Shown here piece after piece: positions 45,500 through 53,858 of a stretch of DNA of 64,000 nt. The translations under genes and the position numbers were made by a program. The notes beneath the pieces are model-generated. The model made no database searches. It was not told where the DNA came from and was given only the letters and a program-made list of their open reading frames with translations. Position 1 is the stretch's first letter, and every line of letters begins with the position of its first letter. Origin of the DNA: an uncultured Rhizobiaceae bacterium (GTDB taxonomy: Bacteria; Pseudomonadota; Alphaproteobacteria; Rhizobiales; Rhizobiaceae); the NCBI GenBank assembly GCA_951813045.1, contig CATOTF010000002.1:4278001-4342000 (forward strand), given 5' to 3'.

Positions 45500-46149
45500 A
45501 TGAAGCTAGAGCTGTGGTTTACATTTGTGGTGACCTACACCGTGATTTCTATCATCCCCGGCCCCAGTGTGTTGATGGTAATCGGGCAAACGTTATCGCG
45601 GGGAAGTCACGCCGCACTGATGTGTATTCTAGGTGAATTGGCGGGGGGATTGTGTTGGTGGCTTTGGCCCTGTTCGGAGTCGGTGCAATATTGGCTGCAT
45701 CGTCGCAACTGTTTCTGATCGTTAAATGGGCCGGCGTCTTCTATATGGCTTATCTTGGTGGCAGCCAGATTATGAGTGCGCGTAAAAATAATAACAACAA
45801 GTCCGATAAGGGTATTTGCGAAAATGAATTGCCACAACCATCGGGAGATATCAGTGGGTTATCGAGCGCAGGTGCAGGGTTCGTAACCGCTGTAATGAAC
45901 CCCAAAGCTATAATATTCTACGTAGCCTTTATCTCGCAATTCCTTGACCCAACCGCAAATATCTACACGCAGTTCGCAATCGTGGTTGCAACATCTACAC
46001 TTATTGTTGGAGCTGTTCTTGGAACTTATGCACTGATGGCTTTACAGGCACGGAAGGCGTTTCAGAGCGCCAGGGCCCGTCGCTGTTTTGAATACACCGG
46101 TGGTGGCTTTTTAGTTGGTGGCAGCGTGTTCATGGCCACCACTCGTTGA
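45500..46149 (+). pseudogene. LysE family exporter, frameshifted at a G-tract
   Basis: Two frames together make one LysE/RhtB-type amino acid exporter: ELWFTFVVTYTVISIIPGPSVLMVIGQTLSRG from the first and ALFGVGAILAASSQLFLIVKWAGVFYMAYLGG through AVMNPKAIIFYVAFISQFLD from the second. They change frame at a run of six G (45643-45648); seven G would restore GELAGGIVLVALALFGVG. Either a sequencing error, a recent one-base deletion, or a contingency tract. The remainder is undamaged, so the gene was functional until very recently. A MarR-regulated amine/amino acid gene set follows. Confidence 0.8.
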
Positions 46150-46257
46150 GATAAAATTCTGGCTTGGCAACATAAAGTCAATTGAATCATGAATGGTGAT
46201 GTTTCAATGCCCCTGACGTTTGTTGATTGAACTCACCATGAAAATTGTTGCAGCACT

Positions 46258-46695
46258 TTAAACTCTACGATTGGGGTCCAGCAATGCGAGGAGGTCGAGC
46301 AATTGTTCGTATTTTTCGTCGCCGAGTTTTTTACGATAGCTTTCGGCAATCTGTGCGGCTTCGTCGATATTATCGTCAATGATCTTTTGACCCGCGGGTG
46401 TAACTTCAACCAACTGCCTACGGCGGTCTTTTTTATCGCGTGTTTGGGTAAGCAAGCCTTTCGTGCGCATAGAGTTTGCGATTCGGGTCAGGCTTGGAAA
46501 CAGTAAGCTGGCCCGGTCTGCCAGCGTGCCAACATCCATCGGCCCATGCTCCGATAGCACCCGCAGGACGCGCCATTGCTGCTCGGTAATTCCTGATTCC
46601 GCGAGCATTTCGCGAATGGGCAGCATCACGCCTTCACGCGCACGAATGAGTGCGATTGGAAGCGAACGGGAGGTCGATGGCAATTTATTGTTCAT
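46258..46695 (-). CDS. MarR family regulator (HpaR-like)
   Basis: 145-aa winged-helix regulator: the HpaR-type N-terminus SLPIALIRAREGVMLPIREMLAESGITEQQWRVLRVL, recognition helix DVGTLADRASLLFPSLTRIANSM and wing KDRRRQLVEVT. HpaR proteins repress homoprotocatechuate genes, but no such genes are adjacent. It is divergent from the class III PLP enzyme gene, with a pair of 14-bp inverted repeats between them (46742-46795), so those genes are the likely targets. Confidence 0.9.
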   Translation of the reverse strand: MNNKLPSTSRSLPIALIRAREGVMLPIREMLAESGITEQQWRVLRVLSEHGPMDVGTLADRASLLFPSLTRIANSMRTKGLLTQTRDKKDRRRQLVEVTPAGQKIIDDNIDEAAQIAESYRKKLGDEKYEQLLDLLALLDPNRRV

Positions 46696-46741
46696 TGGAC
46701 ATTGGTTGTGGTTAGGCGTTTCATAAGTGCTGCCTATTTGA

Positions 46742-46795
46742 ATTTAACAAAGCAAGTTTATTGTGCTTAACTTCGCAACCATTGCTTTGTTAAAT
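46742..46795. promoter_or_regulatory. Putative MarR operator pair
   Basis: ATTTAACAAAGCAA (46742-46755) and its exact reverse complement TTGCTTTGTTAAAT (46782-46795), 26 bp apart, in the divergent region between the MarR and PLP-enzyme genes. Each arm could be one operator, or the two a single looped site. ATAATATC just after the second arm may hold a -10. Confidence 0.6.
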
Positions 46796-46873
46796 AATAT
46801 CATGTTGAGGGTTAATTGAATATGGGGCAGCGCGAAACAGTTTTCTGAGGTTGGTGTGCCAGGAGAAATGGTA

Positions 46874-48163
46874 ATGAAACGAAGCAACGATCAATTGATT
46901 GCCGACCGGGCGAGATTGCTGGGGCCAAATGTTGCGACATTTTACGAAGACCCTGTTCATATTGTGAAGGGCGAGGGTGTCTGGCTCTGGGATGCAGACG
47001 GGCGCAAATATCTCGATTGTTATAATAATGTGCCTCATGTGGGTCATTGCAACCCACGCGTGGTGGAAGCTATTCACAAGCAGGCGAGTACACTCAACAC
47101 TCACACGCGCTATCTGCACGAGGGTATACTCGAGTATATTGATCGACTCACAGGTACGATGGACGCCGAACTGAGCACGGCCATTTTGACCTGCACCGGT
47201 TCGGAAGCCAATGACATTGCCCTGCGTATGGCGGAAGCTGTGACTGGAAAACGGGGCATAATCGCAACCGATGCCACTTACCATGGCAATACAACATTGG
47301 TGAGTCAGCTATCGCGCTCCAACATCCCCTCGGTGGGGTTTGGCCTCGACAAGTATTTTAATTTTATTTCTGCACCGGACAGCTACCGTAACCCGGACCC
47401 CGATGGTTCAAAATTCGCAGCTGCGGTTGGTAAAAAAATCGACGAATTGAAAAAATCTGAAGACGGTTTTGCAGCCCTGGTGATCTGCCCTTATTTCCTG
47501 AATGAAGGGTTCCCCGACCACGCAGACGGGTGGCTTAAACTGGCCGCGGAAATCGTACGCAAAGCAGGCGGCCTTTTGATATGCGATGAAGTTCAATCAG
47601 GCTTTGGCCGAACCGGTACCCATTTTTGGGCGCATGAAAAGATGGGAGTTGTTCCCGATATATTGACGCTCGGAAAACCAATGGCGAATGGCCATCCGGT
47701 TGGCGGAGTGGTGGCATCTGCTGAGATTATGAAAGAGTTCCGGTCTGGCTTTCGTTATTTCAATACTTTTGGCGGCAACCCGGTTTCCTGTGCGGCAGCG
47801 ATGGCGGTACTGGAGGAAATCGATGCAAAACAACTGGTCCAGAACGCCCATCTCGTCGGTAAATACGCCCGAAGCCGACTTGAAACGTTAAAGCAGAAAT
47901 ATGATGCCGTCGGTGATGTTCGCGGTTCAGGACTGGTCTTCGGCGCGGAGATGGTGCTCGACCGCGAAAGCAAATCCCCGGCGGGAGAATTTACCGACCG
48001 GGTTGTCAATGCGATGCGCCACCGGAGTATTATTCTTTCAAAGCTGGGCCGCCATAAAAACACTTTAAAAATTCGCCCGCCAATGCCTTTTTCCAAAGAC
48101 AACGCCAACCTGCTTTTCGATACTCTCGATGATGTCCTTGCCCAAACACCAGTTATTCCATGA
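46874..48163 (+). CDS. Class III PLP-dependent enzyme (phospholyase/aminotransferase)
   Basis: 429-aa fold-type I PLP enzyme of the class III aminotransferase family: LDCYNNVPHVGHCNPRVVEAIHKQ, CTGSEANDIALRMA, LLICDEVQSGFGRTG, and the PLP lysine in ILTLGKPMANG. The N-terminal block (YNNVPHVGHCNP, NTHTRYLHEGILEY) resembles the ethanolamine-phosphate/phosphohydroxylysine phospholyase branch (human AGXT2L1/2). It overlaps by 4 bp an APH-type kinase gene, the partner expected for a phospholyase. ATG 46874 is chosen for AGGAG 8-9 nt upstream. Substrate not proven. Confidence 0.88.
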   Translation: MKRSNDQLIADRARLLGPNVATFYEDPVHIVKGEGVWLWDADGRKYLDCYNNVPHVGHCNPRVVEAIHKQASTLNTHTRYLHEGILEYIDRLTGTMDAELSTAILTCTGSEANDIALRMAEAVTGKRGIIATDATYHGNTTLVSQLSRSNIPSVGFGLDKYFNFISAPDSYRNPDPDGSKFAAAVGKKIDELKKSEDGFAALVICPYFLNEGFPDHADGWLKLAAEIVRKAGGLLICDEVQSGFGRTGTHFWAHEKMGVVPDILTLGKPMANGHPVGGVVASAEIMKEFRSGFRYFNTFGGNPVSCAAAMAVLEEIDAKQLVQNAHLVGKYARSRLETLKQKYDAVGDVRGSGLVFGAEMVLDRESKSPAGEFTDRVVNAMRHRSIILSKLGRHKNTLKIRPPMPFSKDNANLLFDTLDDVLAQTPVIP

Positions 48164-49104
48164 GCACGACAACTCAAAAGGCACTCGAGTTGTGGGGCAT
48201 GGAAGGTGCAACTTGTCGGCTAATCGCGGAGCGGGAAAACCGCGTATTTCGCGTTGATTTTAAGGGCAGGAGTTATGCCCTTCGGCTGCACCGTAAAGGT
48301 TATCGCAGTGACATTGAGCTTTGGTCTGAACTGCAATGGATGACGGCTGTCTCAAAGGGTGGTCTGTTTGTACCGGACCCCATTGCGTCCATCAGCGGTG
48401 ATTTTCTTCGCACCGTTGATGATATCCAGGTTGATATGCTCACTTGGCTGGCAGGTACTCCGCTGGGTGCCGCTCATGAAGAACTTAACTTCGACGATCG
48501 TATAGGGCTGTTTCAAAATATTGGTCGCGAAATGGCACGATTACACGAGGTGAGCGACCGCTGGAATAGGCCCGACGGTTTTTCCCGACCATCGTGGGAC
48601 CGACAGGGTCTGGTGGGGGAACGACCGGCCTGGGGTCGGTTTTGGGATAATCCTACATTATCAAATCAAGACCAGGCATTATTTCAGGAAGTTCGGCGAA
48701 TTACTGACGAGGACTTGTTTAACGTGGAAGATGGCCTCGATTACGGGTTAGTTCACGCTGATCTGGTGCGTGAAAACATATTGGTGGATGGTGACCAGCT
48801 GCAGTTTATCGATTTTGATGACGGTGGGTTTGGTTTCAGGCTCTTCGATCTGGCAACAACTTTGATGCCAAACCTATATGAGAAAGATTTTCCCGAACTG
48901 CGATCCGCTTTGTTAAACGGATATCGAAGCATTCGGGAGATCGATACGGCATCGCTGGACCTGTTTCTCCTGCTGCGCAGCAATACCTATCTGGGCTGGA
49001 TTATCACCCGCATGGATGAAGAAGGTGCGCGCACCCGAAATCGACGGTTTATCACCCGCTCAAAAATGTTGGCGGAAAATTATCTCGACAACCGTGCGCT
49101 CTAA
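48160..49104 (+). CDS. APH-family kinase (hydroxylysine/homoserine kinase-like)
   Basis: 314-aa aminoglycoside phosphotransferase-fold small-molecule kinase: ENRVFRVDFKGRSYALRLHRKGYRS (ATP-binding Lys), catalytic loop LVHADLVRENILVDG and metal-binding IDFDDGGFG. The start overlaps the previous stop (ATGA). The pairing with a class III PLP enzyme mirrors 5-hydroxylysine kinase plus phosphohydroxylysine phospholyase: phosphorylate a hydroxyamine, then eliminate phosphate and ammonia. Homoserine or choline-like substrates remain possible. Confidence 0.88.
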   Translation: MSTTTQKALELWGMEGATCRLIAERENRVFRVDFKGRSYALRLHRKGYRSDIELWSELQWMTAVSKGGLFVPDPIASISGDFLRTVDDIQVDMLTWLAGTPLGAAHEELNFDDRIGLFQNIGREMARLHEVSDRWNRPDGFSRPSWDRQGLVGERPAWGRFWDNPTLSNQDQALFQEVRRITDEDLFNVEDGLDYGLVHADLVRENILVDGDQLQFIDFDDGGFGFRLFDLATTLMPNLYEKDFPELRSALLNGYRSIREIDTASLDLFLLLRSNTYLGWIITRMDEEGARTRNRRFITRSKMLAENYLDNRAL

Positions 49105-49232
49105 AACGTAATGCCGACGGCTTATCAGGCCAATAAAAGATCTAATTCAACCAAACGTCCCGATTTAGGTTTCCATGTTTGGACTGTCTGCGCAATAATG
49201 TGGGCAATTCAACTGGAATGGCTGGAGCCAAA

Positions 49233-50222
49233 ATGAAACTTCGTAAACTTGGGCAAAATGGCCCTGATGTCAGTGTGCTCGGCTATGGTGCCATGTCATT
49301 TGCAGATTTTTACGGCCCCGCAACCGATGAAGGGTCAATGAAAACTCTCGATGCCTGCCTCGATTTCGGTATCACCCACATCGACACAGCCAATGTCTAC
49401 GGCATGGGTCGTTCCGAAACCGTTATCGGGAATTGGTTGAAAAAACGTGGGGGTGAAAACCCTTTCACCATTGCCACAAAAGTCGGCATAACCGGCGATC
49501 CGGACCAACGGTTGAATAACGATCCGACGCATATGAGCGAAGCGCTTGATGCCAGTCTGCAACGTCTCGGTGTTGATGCGATTGATCTCTATTATGTCCA
49601 CAGGCGCGACACGCGATTTGAGATTGAAGAGGTTGCAGAAACCCTGGCTGGCTTCGTCAAAGCGGGGAAGGTGAAAGCCATAGGGTTTTCCGAGATTGCG
49701 CCATCTGCCTTACGCCGGGCTCATGCGGTTTATCCGATCGCAGCTGTTCAGTCGGAATATTCGCTCTCCACCCGCGCCCCGGAGATGGGACTCTTCCAGA
49801 CCTGTGCGGAATTGGGAACATCTATGGTGGCTTTTTCGCCGGTCGGACTTGCGTTGTTAACCGACAGGCCGCACTCCGCATCAACTATTGAATCAATGAG
49901 TTGGATGAATACCAATCCCAGATTTAACGAACCCAACCTCAGCCTTAATCTGGCATACAACAAAAAATTCCGGACGCTGGCAGCGGACATGGGTGTGGCC
50001 GCAGCATCATTGGCCATCGCCTGGCTCATTCACCGGGGTGAGCACATTCTACCGATCCCCGGAACGAGGAATGTCGACCATCTGCGCGAAGCGGTTGTGG
50101 GTGCTAATCTGGCTTTGACCACAGAAGACCTGGCAAGAATTGAAGAAGTGCTTCCCATAGGCTGGGCCCACGGGGACCGCTATTCAGCTGCCCAATGGAT
50201 GGGTCCGGAGCGTTATTGTTAG
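49233..50222 (+). CDS. Aldo/keto reductase
   Basis: 329-aa NADPH-dependent aldo/keto reductase: LGQNGPDVSVLGYGAMSFADFYGP, catalytic Asp/Tyr in HIDTANVYGMGRSE, Lys in IATKVG, His in LYYVHRRD, and C-terminal PIPGTRNVDHLREA cofactor loop. ATG 49233 with GGAG upstream preferred over 49179. It lies 128 bp after the kinase gene; it could reduce the aldehyde released by the phospholyase, or act as a general carbonyl reductase. Confidence 0.9.
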   Translation: MKLRKLGQNGPDVSVLGYGAMSFADFYGPATDEGSMKTLDACLDFGITHIDTANVYGMGRSETVIGNWLKKRGGENPFTIATKVGITGDPDQRLNNDPTHMSEALDASLQRLGVDAIDLYYVHRRDTRFEIEEVAETLAGFVKAGKVKAIGFSEIAPSALRRAHAVYPIAAVQSEYSLSTRAPEMGLFQTCAELGTSMVAFSPVGLALLTDRPHSASTIESMSWMNTNPRFNEPNLSLNLAYNKKFRTLAADMGVAAASLAIAWLIHRGEHILPIPGTRNVDHLREAVVGANLALTTEDLARIEEVLPIGWAHGDRYSAAQWMGPERYC

Positions 50223-50438
50223 GACTAGAAATTTCCTAATGGAGCAGAAAGACCTGTTGATCTATCTTTGTGCTACTGGCTGACGGAAATGACATAATTT
50301 CGCGCCGCCCCATTATTCCTCAGCTGATTTCGATTTGAGCAGTTACAAAGTATTCGGACTCCCAAACACTCAAGAGTGATTAATGGTGTGGGGCACTGAT
50401 ATTGCGCGCGATCAAATTCCACGACACTAAAGACAGTG

Positions 50439-50933
50439 ATGAACATCTATTCGTTAGGGATGGAGCTAAAATTGCCCAAAAACTTCGCCACATATGCCCG
50501 ATTGATGGCCAATCCATTCTTAGCGTTAGCGGTTGTTGTAGGTATATTTCTGAGCACCCCCGACGCTGCATTTGCCGCCGAAAAACCTTATAACGGTCGC
50601 GCAAGTGCACCCAAAGCCTATTCTTTGGCGAAAGAGAATACCGTCGAATTGATTGATATTCGGCGGCCATCGGAATGGCGGACAACGGGCGTTGGAAAAG
50701 GCGCCCACCGGATAAGCATGCATCAATCGGGGTTTATCAACAAAATAGACAGGCTAACGGGCGGCGACCGTTCCAAGCCAATTGCGTTGATCTGCGCGCG
50801 TGGAAATCGTTCAGCACGTATGAAAGCCAAACTAAACTCGCTTGGGTTTACAAATGTTATCAATGTTTCTGAAGGCATGCTGGGTTCAAAGGCAGGTCCG
50901 GGGTGGTTAAAACGCAAACTACCAACCAGATAA
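50439..50933 (+). CDS. Exported rhodanese-domain protein
   Basis: About 164 aa: a signal peptide (PFLALAVVVGIFLSTPDAAFA) followed by one rhodanese domain with VELIDIRRPSEWRTTGV and the active-site loop LICARGNRSARM, in which the sulfur-carrying Cys is present. The start is uncertain: ATG 50439, ATG 50460, or TTG 50472, which has GGAG six bases upstream. Periplasmic sulfur transfer or thiol/cyanide detoxification is inferred. It precedes an exported YHS protein and an exported hydrolase, all with short spacers (about 30 bp), so probably one operon. Confidence 0.85.
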   Translation: MNIYSLGMELKLPKNFATYARLMANPFLALAVVVGIFLSTPDAAFAAEKPYNGRASAPKAYSLAKENTVELIDIRRPSEWRTTGVGKGAHRISMHQSGFINKIDRLTGGDRSKPIALICARGNRSARMKAKLNSLGFTNVINVSEGMLGSKAGPGWLKRKLPTR

Positions 50934-50964
50934 GCAGATAATTTATTATTCGAAGGTTATCATC

Positions 50965-51426
50965 ATGAAGAGTTTCATTACTTTCACAGTTCTCGCATTG
51001 ATTATAGGGCTTATCAGCCCAAACGCCGGTTTAGCGAAATCCCCTGTCCCGCAATTAAACCTGTCGAACTCCGGGCTTGCGCTTCGTGGGTATGATCCTG
51101 TTGCATATTTTACTTTGGGGAAACCAACCAAGGGAAAGCGCGATATCTCGGTCAAAAACAGCGGCGGAACCTACTATTTTGCATCGCAAAATAATAAGGA
51201 CCGGTTTCTGCAAAACCCGACAAAATTTTTACCTCAATACGGTGGTTATTGTGCGTATGGCACTGCGGTCAAAAACAAGGTCGATGGCGACCCTAGGATT
51301 TGGCACATCGTAAATGGCAAACTCTACTTCAATATAACAAGATCTGTTGACCGCACATGGAAGCGCAACACGAACGGTTACATCAAAAAGGCCAATCGTA
51401 ATTGGCCAAAACTCAAAAACCGTTGA
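50965..51426 (+). CDS. Exported YHS-domain protein
   Basis: 153-aa protein with a signal peptide (FTVLALIIGLISPNAGLA) and a YHS domain: ALRGYDPVAYFTLGKPTKG, TYYFASQNNKDRFLQNPTKFLPQYGGYCAYGTAV, the typical DPVAYF ... YGGYCAYG pattern. The C-terminal part is basic. YHS proteins are suspected metal-binding modules; function unknown. Second YHS protein in the window (the first, at 5613, lacks a signal). Middle gene of the rhodanese-YHS-hydrolase group. Confidence 0.88.
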   Translation: MKSFITFTVLALIIGLISPNAGLAKSPVPQLNLSNSGLALRGYDPVAYFTLGKPTKGKRDISVKNSGGTYYFASQNNKDRFLQNPTKFLPQYGGYCAYGTAVKNKVDGDPRIWHIVNGKLYFNITRSVDRTWKRNTNGYIKKANRNWPKLKNR

Positions 51427-51455
51427 TTTAAATTTCGATAACACAAGGAAGCCTC

Positions 51456-52190
51456 ATGCCTCGATTTTTCCTAAATCTTTTCAGAGGTTTTATCTGTTTA
51501 CTTACATTCGTGGGGGCGGTGCATGCCGAAACGGTGCATTTTAATGCAACCGATGGCTTGCAAATTACCGCTGATCTACAAAAACCTGATAAAAAAGCAG
51601 AAGCTGCAATTGTGTTGTTTCATATGGCAGGTGCAAGCCGCGGAGAGTATAAAGAGATCGCCAAAAGGTTGAACCGTATGGGCTATATAACGCTGGCTGT
51701 CGACCAGCGGTCCGGCAGGCAATCCAATGGTATTATTAATGAAACGGCAAAACGTGCAGAACGCAAGCTTGGATATCAGGCTGCGATACCGGACTTGGAA
51801 GCGGCAAGTGCTTGGGCCCGTAAGAACATTGATGTGGACCGTATTGCGGTTATCGGCTCGTCTTACTCAGCAGCACTCGTGCTCGTTTTGGCCGGGCAGG
51901 ACCGCCAATTTGCTGACGCGGTGATGTCGTTTTCACCGGGTGAATATTTTTCTGACCGCAAGTTGGTCCGCAAAAATGCAAAAGATATAAAGGTGCCCGT
52001 TTTCATCACATCCGCACGCAATGAAACACGTCAATGGAAGAATTTTCCAAAGGGCATAAGCAGCCCGGTAGTGGCCTTTATTCCCAAGGGACGAGGCAGG
52101 CATGGTGCCTCCGCGCTGGTATCAAAAGACGCTTCAGAATACTGGAGTGCGCTGGATAGTTTTCTATCAAAGTATTTTCAACCGAGTTGA
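51456..52190 (+). CDS. Exported alpha/beta hydrolase (dienelactone hydrolase-like)
   Basis: 244-aa secreted hydrolase: signal peptide ending GAVHA-ETVHF, then AEAAIVLFHMAGASRGEYKEIAKRL, nucleophile elbow VIGSSYSAAL, acidic residue region PVFITSARNETRQW, and catalytic His in GRGRHGASAL. Substrate unknown. Thirty bases after the YHS gene with AAGGAAG upstream. Confidence 0.87.
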   Translation: MPRFFLNLFRGFICLLTFVGAVHAETVHFNATDGLQITADLQKPDKKAEAAIVLFHMAGASRGEYKEIAKRLNRMGYITLAVDQRSGRQSNGIINETAKRAERKLGYQAAIPDLEAASAWARKNIDVDRIAVIGSSYSAALVLVLAGQDRQFADAVMSFSPGEYFSDRKLVRKNAKDIKVPVFITSARNETRQWKNFPKGISSPVVAFIPKGRGRHGASALVSKDASEYWSALDSFLSKYFQPS

Positions 52191-52402
52191 GCCTCAGTCC
52201 AGACATGATGAGCATATCCTGATTTGTGTATCCCAGATTTAGATGTAACTCGTCTTGTCCGTTGGCCGGAATGATGTAATTCGCCACTCGGTACGGTAAA
52301 CAAAGCCTTTATTGGCACCACTAAATTTACCAATAAAATTAGAATAATTGGAATTATTTTTTGCCATTCTATCCTCTCTTTGGGGAAAGAACTGGCAAAA
52401 CA

Positions 52403-53854
52403 ATGAATGATACGATCAATAGTATAGACGCAGATTTACCGCTTTGCGTGGATCTTGACGGAACGCTTATCCGCACGGATATGCTTTTTGAAGCTCTTTG
52501 TCTTCTCGTGCGTCGGATGCCATTGGTGATATTCCTGCTGCCTTTTTGGCTGTATCGCGGCAAAGCTTATATGAAAGCCAGAATTGCGGAAAAAGTAACA
52601 CCGGATGCCGCCCTTCTTCCCTATAACAAGGATGTTCTGGACTGGCTGCTGCGCGAGAAATTAAACGGCCGCAGCATCATCCTCGCCACCGCCTCGCATC
52701 AATCCTATGCCCAGTCAGTTGCTCAGCACCTTGGGCTGTTTGATGGCGTCGAAGCTTCGGACGATAGTACAAATCTTCGATCCCAGACGAAGGCTGACCG
52801 ACTTACTCACGAGTTCGGAGAATATGGATTCGACTATGTTGGAAATTCACGCGCGGATTATTCCGTTTGGGAAAAAGCGAGGAATGCCTATGTCGTTGGA
52901 GATGAACCAGCTGCCCAAAAGTATCTGACGCGTCTAAATGCTTATCGTATTGAAAAGCCTGCGCCGGTCGTTCCGAGGTGGAAATTGTGGTTCAAGGCGA
53001 TTCGTGTTCACCAATGGCTCAAGAATACACTTTTGTTTGTGCCTTCGATTTTGGCATCCCGTTATTTCGAACTCGATACTTTGGTCAATCTTGGATTGGC
53101 ATTCATAGCGTTTAGTTTTTGCGCGTCGTCAGTCTATTTAACGAATGATCTGGTGGATATTGAAGTAGATCGAAAACACCCAACAAAACGCAATCGACCA
53201 ATCGCGTCAGGTCAACTTTCGGTTCCAGATGCGGTGTTGGGCGCATTGGCACTCCTATGTTGCAGCACATGGATCGCACTGCTTCTCCCCATGCAATTCT
53301 CTTTGATCTTGTTACTTTATTTCGTCATTACGTGCGGTTACTCGCTTATCTTAAAACGTCTTTTATTGATTGACGTTTTGACCCTTGCCGGCCTGTTCAC
53401 AATTCGGGTGCTCGCTGGTGCCGCCGCAGTGGGCGGTGAGCTCTCTACCTGGCTGTTGGCCTTTTGCATGTTCTTCTTCCTGAGCCTTGCACTGGTCAAA
53501 CGTTTTGTTGAACTCGATGGGCGTCAGGATGAGGCAGGGCGCTTACACACCGGTCGAGGGTATCAATCACGGGATCTGGAAACCCTAAGCCAGGGAGGGA
53601 TGGCATCAGGATTTGCAGCCGTGGTTGTATTGGCACTGTTTATCGATTCCCCCCAAATAACTGAAAATTATGCCAGGCCGGAAGTAATCTGGCTGGTTTG
53701 CCCGCTCGTCCTTTATCTGATCTTCCGTATCTGGATCCTTGCGCGACGTAAGGAGATGAATGATGACCCTGTTGTGTTCCTGATGACCGACTGGCGAAGC
53801 CAGATCATGGTGGCGGCTGGCGCCACGACCATGATTATTTCACAAATAATGTAA
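52403..53854 (+). CDS. HAD-UbiA fusion prenyltransferase (DPPR synthase/NoeC-like)
   Basis: 483-aa two-domain protein. Residues about 1-200 are a HAD phosphatase domain (LCVDLDGTLIRTDML, ILATASHQSYAQ, YVGNSRADYSVW); the rest is a polytopic UbiA prenyltransferase with the metal motif NDLVDIEVDRKHPTKRNRPIASG. UbiA members of this type move a phosphorylated pentose or sugar onto polyprenyl phosphate (mycobacterial UbiA/DPPR synthase; NoeC of Azorhizobium Nod-factor arabinosylation). The fused HAD domain would supply the 5-phosphate removal step. First gene of the operon, with the DprE1-like oxidase next. The ATG at 52403 begins the HAD domain; the frame extends to 52361. Confidence 0.88.
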   Translation: MNDTINSIDADLPLCVDLDGTLIRTDMLFEALCLLVRRMPLVIFLLPFWLYRGKAYMKARIAEKVTPDAALLPYNKDVLDWLLREKLNGRSIILATASHQSYAQSVAQHLGLFDGVEASDDSTNLRSQTKADRLTHEFGEYGFDYVGNSRADYSVWEKARNAYVVGDEPAAQKYLTRLNAYRIEKPAPVVPRWKLWFKAIRVHQWLKNTLLFVPSILASRYFELDTLVNLGLAFIAFSFCASSVYLTNDLVDIEVDRKHPTKRNRPIASGQLSVPDAVLGALALLCCSTWIALLLPMQFSLILLLYFVITCGYSLILKRLLLIDVLTLAGLFTIRVLAGAAAVGGELSTWLLAFCMFFFLSLALVKRFVELDGRQDEAGRLHTGRGYQSRDLETLSQGGMASGFAAVVVLALFIDSPQITENYARPEVIWLVCPLVLYLIFRIWILARRKEMNDDPVVFLMTDWRSQIMVAAGATTMIISQIM

Positions 53855-53858
53855 TCCA

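Noticed and set aside
50355-50385. CGGACTCCC upstream of the rhodanese gene as another AraC site
   Set aside because: The position 21 bp downstream (GTGATTAAT) matches poorly, so there is no convincing second half-site.
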